DNA of 64,000 bases, from the NCBI RefSeq assembly GCF_036588685.1, contig NC_086386.1, positions 15,024,931-15,088,930 on the forward strand, in the 5' to 3' direction. Position numbers and translations under genes: made by a program. The DNA is from Mytilus trossulus. Lineage: Eukaryota > Mollusca > Bivalvia > Mytilida > Mytilidae. Below the pieces are notes generated by a model, which made no database searches, was not told where the DNA came from, and saw only the letters and a program-made list of their open reading frames with translations. This document shows positions 55,064-64,000 of this stretch, piece after piece (within the stretch, counting starts at the first letter, position 1; the number at the start of each line of letters is the position of its first letter).

Positions 55064-55765
55064 CTAAGGATGTATTCTTCTGACTGTTCAGTCTCGTTGA
55101 AATTTCGCTCTTGAATTATTTTTAAAACATGTGATACAAGTGCAAAATATCAATGAATTTCTAAAATATTATAATCAAACGAGATTTTACGACCAATCAA
55201 GTCAGTAGTTTTAGCCAAAATTTTGAGAAAATGGGTTACTGATACAAAAATGATTTTACAAGAATCATGTACATCCCATATCATTTTGTTTCTTTCAAAT
55301 TTCTTAGATATTTATTTTTTCAATCATTTATAACAAAAAAGTTGAAATAAAATGCATCTAACTGAGAAAAATCACAAAAATACAAAAAAAAATGACAGTA
55401 TGGAAAATTTTACACAAAAAAGCGTAAAAATATGACAAAACTTTCTTATATTAACACCTACCTATAGTTGTTTAAAGTAAAATTTATCCAGATTGGTCCA
55501 CTTCATCCTTTTTAGAAAGTATGGAAAAAAGTTTTTTTTTTTTTTTTTTTAATCATAATAGCTCAAAAATAGGTAAGAATTGATCAAATATGGGGAAATC
55601 ATCAAAATTGGGCATTTTCAAAGGGCCGTAGCAAAAAAAGAAGTGCACCACCATATGATTTTTTTTCTCCAATTATTTTGTTTCAGTCTTATAAACCCAA
55701 AAATTAAGCTAAGACAAAAAGTTGAATTCTATAATTTTTTACTTCTAAGAGGTGTACATCCTTAA
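55064..55765. mobile_element. Possible ~700 bp short-TIR element
   Basis: The left edge reads CTAAGGATGTATTCTTCTGA and the right edge read inward CTTAAGGATGTACACCTCTT. The short inverted match (AAGGATGTA) and very A/T-rich body suggest a MITE. The right half resembles a mussel repeat I have seen often. No secure target duplication. Confidence 0.35.
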
Positions 55766-58700
55766 GCCAACTTTGCCTGAGGGAGTTAATACCTTAGTTT
55801 CATAATAATTTTAAAATTCAATAATTGAAAAGTTTGCTAAATCATGTCAGTACCGAAATGCACCTAAAAATAAACTCGTATAAACGCAGTCTTCAAATGG
55901 AAAATGTTCTTTGATTGGTCAACAGACATTTCGTCCAAATTTACTTTGTTGATGAAAATCTTTTTATTTTCTTAAATTTTTCTTTTGATATACACTTAGG
56001 AATATTTATTTAAAAATCATTACTTTTTTGCTGAGCAGTCATATAACAAAAAATGTTATAAAAAGTTTACAACAAAGAAACCAAGAACGTTGGACGACAC
56101 ACAACAAATGACGAGCGACGACAACAGACACCAAGTGATCTCTGAAACTAATATGAACTTACATGCCAGGTTAGCTTTAAAGCATTATGTTTGTGTCGTT
56201 TACGCTTGAAATATGAAACCCATTGATTCACAATCTACCAGCATATTGCCAATGATTGTATTTAAAAGAACAGTTAATGTGAATATTTTGTTCAGAAGTC
56301 ACGAGAAACTAGAAATGATCACAAACGAGTCGAACCTATAACATTTAACGACTGCCAAATACGTTTAAAATTACTTTAAAATACAATAAAGCATTACCTT
56401 TGATATTTTGTGGTATGACCTTTTCGTTCAATATAGACCTCGACTGTACATTTTCTCTTAAAACATTCTGATTTGCTGAAATAAATAAATAAAAAGTAAT
56501 AAATCATTTTCCTTTTATCAAGAAAGCATAAACATTAGTATTTAGTTAGCAAATGTCTAGTGATATCTCATTTCTTTGATTGATTGTAATATTACATATC
56601 TTTATTGGTTGTCTTATTATGTATGTTTTTTTTTCTTTTGAAAAACTCACTTTATCAAGATTACATTTGTAAGCATGGCAAATAAGTTATACTACATTTT
56701 ATTTTGGAATAAAAAAAACAACAAGTAACAACAATGTGCTGAATAATGCAAGTAGTCATTTCTCATAATAAATTTGCATGTTTGAAAATAATGTTTATGT
56801 TTTGTCTTTTCTGTTTTGTTAGAGTAAACCACAACTATAGTTTTTTTTTTATATTTGGTGTCCCCAAATTTGATATATTTTACTTCACCAGCTAATATCG
56901 GATGAATCCTCCTGGCAATAATATAATTAAAACATTCTAATGGAACACCTGGCATATAAATTTTCTTGAATGTAGACCAAATTGATTTTTCTAAATTAAC
57001 ATTGGGCAATTTAACAAAATTATTTGAGGCAGTATTAATTTTTCTCTTGCATCGAGTGAAAAGCTGTACTTCGTGTAAAACTTAGGAATTTTTAGGTGAT
57101 TTGTAGCGAACACAATATGTCTTTAAACTTTATCATACATAAATTGCAAATAAGCGAAAAAATAGAAAATGTAATCAATATGTCACGTTGTTAAATCTTA
57201 ACATTTGACAAGTATACACTCAAAACAAATTCAAATCAAAGTGCCTTAATGTGGTACCTAACGCTACAGGATGATAACTCTGTAAAATCAGTTGAACGTT
57301 TTAATCACGTTGTATTGTTAAGGAAGTATTAAGTGCTTTCCAAATTATCACAATCAGTGTTTGTCGAACAGCTATATAATCAATAATGTTTTCTGATGAA
57401 TTGGTTGGTTCAATTTTTTTTTTATATATTTTTGTCAAAGGGTCAAAGTAAACATTTTGTAAAAAAAATAGGGAAAAATAAACGAGCTAAATTATGTTTA
57501 GGCAAGGTGTTAAGTACCACCTTGAATGAACATATTAAGAGATCTCAATAATCTCTTTCGAAGGACATTGAGTGTATATATTGCAAAGAACTTGATACTG
57601 ACTATGGAATGCGTACCATAACGTTGCTCCCCCTTACCCGACCTAGGTAAAAAACCTTAAAGATTGTAAACGTCTTGATTCAGTACACACACATCTTGCC
57701 TTTGGGACCAGTTTTTTCCAAAAAATGTTAAACTGAAATCATCAACTTTAATCAAAAGTAGGTAATGTTGGGTAAAATTTCATAATAAGGCATTCTAATA
57801 AAATATTGATTGAAAATATTTGATCCTACTTGGGCAGTTTTTGTTTTGGGCAATTACTTTTTGTGTATTATTTTCTTTTTCAGTTATATCAGGGAATTTC
57901 AAAACACATACATACCATAGTTTAATTCGCCATTCTGTAAGCAATTCACAGTTGTGTACACTGTAAGAAAATTTGATAGATATTAACACAAACGAAAGAG
58001 ATAACATAGCAGCAAAACCAACTCAATATTTAAAAAAAAAAAACCAACACGATAGAAACTGTAGGTGTCCGAATCGATTTTCTGGATTTACCTTCATTAG
58101 GAAAGTTCAAAGCCGAATATCTAAAAGCCAGGGATGAATAAAAACTTTAATGGGTGAAGGACACATAGTTAAAAGGGACAAGAAGCAAAGCAAAATCCAT
58201 CTAAGGTCAAATGTGCCTGATGCAATTGAAATCATAGTTTCACACATTTTCAAAATTTTATGAACGGCTTATTTTAAAAAAAAATGGTAAACAATCATGC
58301 CAGTACCGATGTACTGACTACTAAGCTGTTGATACCCCAGCTGACTGAGTGTCCACCAGTATGTGTATCTAAAATAGGAAAAAACGCGTTTTTGTGATAT
58401 CAATCCAAATCTCTCGTACAATCAAAATAGGTCATGAATGTACTTAGTTTCCTTAACCATACGAAAATGTATTGATTGTGTGTCGCCCGTTATTTATGTG
58501 TAATACAAACAATCAAAGAATGTAACATCCCTTTTTTAAACAAATAAATTAATCCCCTGAACTGTATGTATTCAAAGTTAATCTGTATTTTATTGAAGGA
58601 ACATTCTTCGAAGTCATTAACGCATATCTTAAAATATGTGTTTAAGACTCAATATTCTTAATTTTACGTTCCTAATTACGTATATTGTGTCAACACGAAA

Positions 58701-60244
58701 AATACAGTTGAGAAATTGGCTTGTTTACATTACATACACATGCACACTTGCATAAAACATACAGGCATTTCAGTGTCATGCTATTGTATTTTTGATTTTA
58801 CCTTGATAAGAAGGTTGCAAAACAGTCATTGAGCTATAACCTTTGTACCTCCTAAAATGGTTTTGTTTGATGCTTAATTGATAAATAAAACTTTCGAAAA
58901 CCCTTCATGGTCAGTTGTTAGTGTTGTTAGTCTATGCGGCTACAATTGAACAAGGACATGCAAAAAAAACCTCTTTATTACTGGTAAAAATCTCACTGAC
59001 CATTAAATTTTTGTAAAAACAAACAAAAGATTACTTAAGTCTTGCGTATTGTGCAACATTCTAAGTTTGTAACATAATGACAGTCCACTTCTTGGCATTT
59101 ATGGTCTTCAATATACGTCAGCTTTATAAGTGTTTGGCTTTCTGACTATTTTGATCTGAACGTCACTGATGAGTACCATTTCGACAAAACACGCGTCTTG
59201 CGTATCAAATTATAAACCTGATGCATTTGATAACTTTTTAATAAGTATTTGCTAACGCTTGTACTTGGCAAAACCTTTAGAAATTTTGGGTCCTCAATAC
59301 TCTTTAAATTTGTACTCTATTTGGCTTTTTAAACATATTTTGATTTGAGCGTCCCTGCTGAGTCTTTTTTAGACGAAACGTGCGTCTGGCGTTAATATAA
59401 TTTTTTTATCCTGGTATCAATTATGAGATCATTTGTTATAATTCTTAAAAATGCATTTCCACTGTCTTAAAGCCTTTTCATTTTTGAGTTTCAAACAAAA
59501 TGCAAGCAATGTTTGATGAATACGAAAAGTATAAACTATCACAAAAACAAAATAAAGCTCGAAAATGTAAATAAAATATTATGAATAAAGGAATGTATGA
59601 GTAATGGCATCTTAATGACCATGCCTACATATGTATAAGTGAAACATATTTGACTTTTCTCAGAAATCTTTGCAATACACCTTCTTTAGCGTAAACAAAT
59701 TTGAATCCAGCTATTTCATTTTCACTGTCATACGTAAGTATAACTGTTGGAGAAGAAGTATGCAGAGAGTATTACATGGCAGTACGAAGTCGCTCCCTTT
59801 TTAAAGAAGTTCTACAAGAACAAAAGGATAACTTGATCTTTAACTTGTAATGGTTTAGACTATATAACAAATATCAAGTCAATATCTTTAAGCTTGATGA
59901 ATTAATGTGATGGTTGAACAACTACCAATATTCATTTGAATATTTTGATACGATATTTACTAGTAGAGCTGATGCAGAACTCATGTATCGATGAAGTATT
60001 CGTGTATAACCGGACTTTTATGAAGTATTAGTGAATATGCTAATTTGGGTATTACATTTATGGGTAATTTTAAAGAATTAATCATTCTGTTGTCCTTTCC
60101 CGCAAGCGTAAAGTTCTGTAAGGATAACAGTGCCACTCTTAAATTGTAGATTTAGAATAGTATGTCGATATACCTTTCCAGATTGAGTCGAAAAGCCTGT
60201 TTGAATTATACAAAGCTCATAAATAAGATTTTAAAATGACATTG
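55766..60244. other. Unassigned AT-rich DNA with two repeat tails
   Basis: No recognisable gene in 4.5 kb. The longest frame (105 codons, 56692-57009, minus; 'SIWSTFKKIYMPGVPLECF') matches nothing I know and has no clear exon signals. Tails of the GTCACTGATGAGTC family lie at 59158-59215 and 59345-59400, directly repeated about 190 bp apart. Confidence 0.45.
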
Positions 60245-60420
60245 CTTATGCATGTTATGGTGCAATGGATATTTATCAATGTTGTATAGGAAAGTTCGTC
60301 AATTCGATTCCCGGCCGTGTAACCTAAGCTATGACTTGAGATTGGTTTTCGCTGCTTCCTCCCTCGAACTTATTTTCAAATAATTTGGAGTATGATCAAA
60401 CCCGGTCAGTTCGGTTTATT
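60245..60420 (+). repeat. Possible tRNA-derived SINE fragment
   Basis: A B-box-like 'AATTCGATTCCCGGC' (about 60300) is preceded at about 45 bp by an A-box-like 'TATGGTGCAATGGATA' and followed by 'GAGATTGGTTTTCGCTGC' and an unrelated body. The arrangement fits a SINE head; spacing is slightly long, and it is not the same family as 37445-37788. Confidence 0.4.
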
Positions 60421-60574
60421 GAGGATTAATACCATAGGAAGTAGGACGTGGTGTTGTTATAGTTTAAAACAAGGAGATATTAAGTTATAATCAGAGATTT
60501 ACTAAATTAATCTTTTATCATCTTTGAACGAAGAAACACAGAGCGAGAAAAAAACACGGAAGTTCTTATATAGT

Positions 60575-60640
60575 TATAGGAAGATTGGGTATGGTTGCCA
60601 ATGAGAGAACTCTCCATCCAAATAACAATTTATACAAGAG
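60575..60640 (+). repeat. Fragment of the GGAAGATGTGGTGTGAGTGCC repeat
   Basis: 'AGGAAGATTGGGTATGGTTG' and 'AACTCTCCATCCAAATAACA' match 29500-29560. Confidence 0.7.
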
Positions 60641-60701
60641 GCTGTCACAAACACAGCAAACCGGATTTATTAACATTAGTCTCTGATGCATGATTTTTTA
60701 C

Positions 60702-62323
60702 TATTAGACATGTTACGAAAAGGTATATTCTCGACGCTGAGGTTGACAAAATTAGACTTTAAATTAAGGGACGGTGTCAAAACATTAATTATAATTTAAA
60801 CAGGTAAAATTTAAATGGTGTGCGTCTTGGTAAATTCAAATCACATTTATCTAGAACATCATAATGTAACATCCTATGATGGTAATTGCTTTTGTGATAT
60901 CATTTCTGGCTATCATAAGAAATGAAAAGTGTATTCGTGCAGGAGTGGGTGGGCTAGAAAAAGGGGGCTGAGAGTTATACAAAGTCATTCGATTATAGAT
61001 TGATAATATATACATATTAAGCTAAATAGATATTAGTTTTATTGTTGTATTACAGTTCCTGAAAAAGTTCATTCTGTCCAATAAGCATAAACAGAGCTCT
61101 AAATATAGTCTGGTTGATTTTTCTCTCTCGGGTGTCTTCATAAGCTTCCAATGACTGAAAGTTTTTAAGCGCTTTATAGCGTGTTCGACATATATCCGAC
61201 ACTCTGATATAGAAAATTCATTTGTTTACATTTTCTTCTTCCTACTCGTGGTTCAGCTTCCAAGTTGGTGGCGTCTATAGGGGTAAAAAAATTCAAAGAA
61301 CACATATGACAGACAGTAGCTAACGACCACCACAGAACTACAAAAACCCTGACTTAGGACAGGCTAATGAAAAGTATTGCGGGCTTTAACATTTGTGTTA
61401 AAAATTTCCTGCCTTTTAATCGCCCTATTCTATCCACAAAACGTTTCAGGAATTTATAAAATACAAAATATCTGCATAAAGTGGTGTTAAGGTGTAAGTG
61501 CAAAGTCATTATGCTATCATGCATTTAAAACGCTGCAGGGATGTTCAACCGCTGAGTAGTGGTGCATGTATGACACAAACCTCTTATCGTTCTTAACGCG
61601 CATGAAATATTTGCCACTGGATGTAAAGCAACCAACAATCAATAAATCACAAACCCCTTATAAAGAAAATACAAATTGAGCTGTAACTGTTCAAATTAAG
61701 ACAAAGTTGTAAGGAAATAAAGGGAAAAAATACATGTATCCGAAGCTAAATGATCGCGAGTAAATTTCCTAAAACTATAATGCAACATGTTTCAAAAGTT
61801 GAAATTGTAAAACAAAATCATGTTTAAGGTGTTTTAAAATAGACCCCGTTAAATAAAAAAAAATAGGTGGTAAACAAGTGGATCAAAATGCATACACTCC
61901 TTTGTTTGCTTTTCATAACTTTATAAAAATTACCGTAAGAAACTTATTCACGAGTAGGTATAAAATAGATTATAATTATACCAAATTATTTGAAAGACCT
62001 GTTAAGGGCTCGCCGAAAAATTCACACACGTATATACCCCGTGTCCCCGTTGCCCCGCACATCTACTGCATTTACATGAACTTACCCCCCCCCCCCCTCT
62101 CTAATTTTTTGCATTGCTATCTATTTCTCATATTTCTTATAGTAAAAATGTTATTGAATATTCGTTCCATACTGAATTTCCACCCAAAGGATCAATGCAG
62201 GTTTTTAAATTATATTCAATGTATACACAGGTAATCTCTTTTGTGTTTTGACACAACCCCACATTTAAAATGTAATTTGTAAACCTCAGCGTCGTGAATA
62301 TACCTTTTCGTAACATGCCTATT
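60702..62323. mobile_element. 1.6 kb element with ~85 bp inverted repeats
   Basis: Left 'CATGTTACGAAAAGGTATAT' + 'CGACGCTGAGGTT' + 'GTGTCAAAACA' is repeated in inverse at 62323-62230. The outer borders are TATTAGACATG and TAATAGGCATG; a target duplication is not clear. The interior has no recognised protein; the 118-codon plus frame 61878-62234 runs into the right inverted repeat and has no known motif. A fragment of the CTGTACCAAGTCAGG family (minus) is at 61345-61370. Confidence 0.6.
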
Positions 62324-62809
62324 AATTGGTTTTGGCTTTTAACTAGCTGTCAGTAACTGCGAGTACTCTCAAATCGTATTTTCTTTTTAATTCGACCTGT
62401 TGATACTGTTTATAATGCTTTTTTGTTATTATTTATTTATATGGATCTTGTCTGTACACCAGCTTTGATTATTTGTAATATCTTCAATTTTTCACTTATT
62501 CTTACAACATTTGTATAAACTTCAAGATTATAAAAAACCGGGTTTTCAAGTGAAAATTGATTGGTTAAATATTTCTCAGTGTGTTTGAATATGTTTGTTA
62601 GCTTTTTGATCATGAATGTTTGTCTCTAATATTTAATTAACTGTGCATTTGTATTCAGATATCGCAGATCAAATTTATTCGTTCATTGTGTAATCATACG
62701 TTTTTTGATTGAGTTAAGTCTGCCAATTGATATTTTATTGTTTGTTTTTCTATGTTGTGATTGTTTCAGAAAAAGGGAGAAGGTTTGGATCCATTAAAAC
62801 GTTTAATCC
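62324..62809. other. Unassigned AT-rich DNA
   Basis: No gene or repeat recognised. Confidence 0.4.
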
Positions 62810-63112
62810 CGCTGCAAATGTTTGCACCTGTCCTAAGTCAGGAATCTGATGTACAGTAGTTGTCGTTTGTTTATGTAATATATACGTGTTTCCCGTTTCT
62901 CGTTTTGTTTATATAGATTAGACCGTTGGTTTTCCCGTTTGAATGGTTTTACACTAGTAATTTTGGGGCCCTTTATATCTTGTTGTTCGGTGTGAGCCAA
63001 GGCTCCGTGTTGAAGGCCGTACTTTAACCTATAATGGTTTAATTTTTAAATTGTTATTTGGATGGAGAGTTGTCTCATTGGCACTCACACCACATCTTCC
63101 TATATCTATTTG
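62810..63112 (-). repeat. Composite mussel repeat: CTGTACCAAGTCAGG tail plus reverse of the 29490 repeat
   Basis: 62815-62850 reads 'GCACCTGTCCTAAGTCAGGA' (plus orientation of the 32525 family). From 62925 the sequence is the reverse complement of 29490-29680 ('CTAGTAATTTTGGGGCCCTT', 'TTGTCTCATTGGCACTCACA'). The two families are joined here, which suggests they belong to one longer element. Confidence 0.7.
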
Positions 63113-63129
63113 TGTCCTGCCAATATCAC

Positions 63130-63755
63130 AAGAACCATTACTGATGAATGGTGAAAGTACTAGTGAAAATCGTCAATATCACATTTGACCTCCATTTTGT
63201 CATCAGTATCAACATATTAAAATTTGAAAAGCTTAGATTGAATGGTTCATGAGTAAATGCAACAACGTGAATGGAAACGCCATTTTACGATCTTTCAAGA
63301 ACCATAACTCCTAAACGGTAAAAGTCAAAATCGTCATTATTGAACTCGACCTTTATTTTGTCATCAGTAGCAACATATTTAAATTTCAAAAGCTTTGGTT
63401 GAATGGTTCATGAAAAAATGCATGGACACGACTGAAAACACCATTTTTTAATCTTTCAAGAACCATAACTCCTGAACGGTAAAAGTCAAAATCGTCATTA
63501 TTGAACTTGACCTCCATTTTGTCATCAGTAACAACATATTAAAATTTACGAAGCTTTGGTAGAACAGTTCATGCGTACATGCACGGACACGACTGGAAAC
63601 TCCATTTTTCAACCTTTCAAGAACCATAACTCCTGAACGGTAAAAGTCAAAATCGCCATTATTAAACTTGACCTTCATTTAGTTGTCAGTAACAACATAT
63701 TAAAGTTTTAAAAGCTTTGGTTGAACGGTTCATGAGTTAATGCACGGACAACATT
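63130..63755. repeat. 161-bp tandem repeat, about four copies
   Basis: 'TTGACCTCCATTTTGTCATC' recurs at about 63186, 63347, 63508 and 63669, a period of 161 bp, and 'TTTCAAGAACCATAACTCCT' recurs likewise. The 76-codon minus frame 63448-63678 is a by-product of the repeat. Confidence 0.9.
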
Positions 63756-63815
63756 TGATTGCCGCCCGCCCGACCGATCGCCCGGCCGACCGACCACCCG
63801 GCCGACCGCCCGCCG
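63756..63815. repeat. GC-rich CCGACC/CCGCCC simple repeat
   Basis: About 60 bp built from CCGCCCG, CCGACCG and CCACCCGG units, the only strongly GC-rich stretch in the window. It directly follows the 161-bp array. Confidence 0.9.
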
Positions 63816-63864
63816 TTCATCCCAAAATCAATAACCGACATTTTTGTCACAAAAATCCGGTTAA

Positions 63865-63997
63865 AAAATAAACCGTTATAGGTCAATGTACGGCCTTCAA
63901 CACGGACCCTTGGCTATAAAGGGCCCAAAAATGACTAGTGTTAAACCGTTTAATCGGAAAAAATCAACGGTAATATATATATATATATATATATAAA
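63865..63997 (+). repeat. Partial 29490-type repeat and (TA)n
   Basis: 'AAACCGTTATAGGTCAATGT', 'ACGGCCTTCAACACGGACCC', 'AAAGGGCCCAAAAATGACTA', then a (TA)12 microsatellite at about 63972-63996. Confidence 0.75.
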
Positions 63998-64000
63998 CGC

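Noticed and set aside
56692..57009. 105-codon minus frame as a host gene
   Set aside because: No recognisable family, no splice or polyadenylation context I trust, and no second exon nearby; left as unassigned.
61878..62234. 118-codon plus frame as a gene
   Set aside because: Extends into the right inverted repeat of the 60702-62323 element and contains a C-run; no known motif.
63130..63755. CRISPR or gene cluster in the 161-bp array
   Set aside because: The whole unit repeats with uniform divergence; it is an ordinary tandem repeat.

Overview
The window is animal genomic DNA, most likely from a marine mussel (Mytilus or a close bivalve). It is AT-rich and full of repeats I recognise as abundant in mussel DNA: a 'GTCACTGATGAGTCT...AAACGCGCGTCTGGC' family, a 'CTGTACCAAGTCAGG' family, an 'AAGGGCCCCAAAATTACTAG' family, and a repeat beginning 'CTCTGAAGAGCC'. 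The species call rests on memory of these families, not on a search. Host coding content is low: the last exon of a probable receptor tail (1-311, +) and one STAND-NTPase/ankyrin gene (52219-48910, -) broken by one frameshift. Nearly everything else is nested mobile elements.

Layout. 1-2986: receptor tail exon, then a dispersed repeat and unassigned DNA. 2987-6677: a 3.7 kb TIR element carrying a decayed gene of a PIN/XPG-like family. 6683-9200: three hairpins, minisatellites and a reverse-transcriptase scrap. 9205-29820: about two and a half copies of a ~2.3-2.4 kb unit, each starting with an array of 18-bp palindromes and broken up by elements whose ends can be read by comparing copies. These are a TTA-flanked TIR element (11153-19071) with a 6.5 kb LINE inside it, a GTTTG-flanked CAC-ended element (20467-22837), a TTAA-flanked element (23689-24682), and a second TIR element (24923-28541) with the same PIN/XPG-like gene family. 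30730-32690: tandem repeats. 32690-41080: a decayed DIRS-like tyrosine-recombinase retroelement (minus strand), split inside its RT by a 5.2 kb element with long inverted repeats. 41370-46830: a decayed Ty3/gypsy element with an apparent chromodomain (minus strand). 46830-52219: repeats, then the ankyrin gene. 52220-64000: no recognisable gene, only dispersed repeats, a 1.6 kb TIR element and a 161-bp tandem array.

The most interesting items are: (i) the LINE has a third, long, hydrophobic open frame between its gag-like ORF1 and its endonuclease/RT ORF2, joined to both by the same 8-nt start/stop overlap geometry; (ii) two separate TIR elements of almost equal size, both with TAGT ends and apparently 3-bp target duplications, carry decayed members of the same nuclease-like family on the same strand; (iii) a Transib-like signature (CAC end plus 5-bp duplication), checked against an empty site in the same window.
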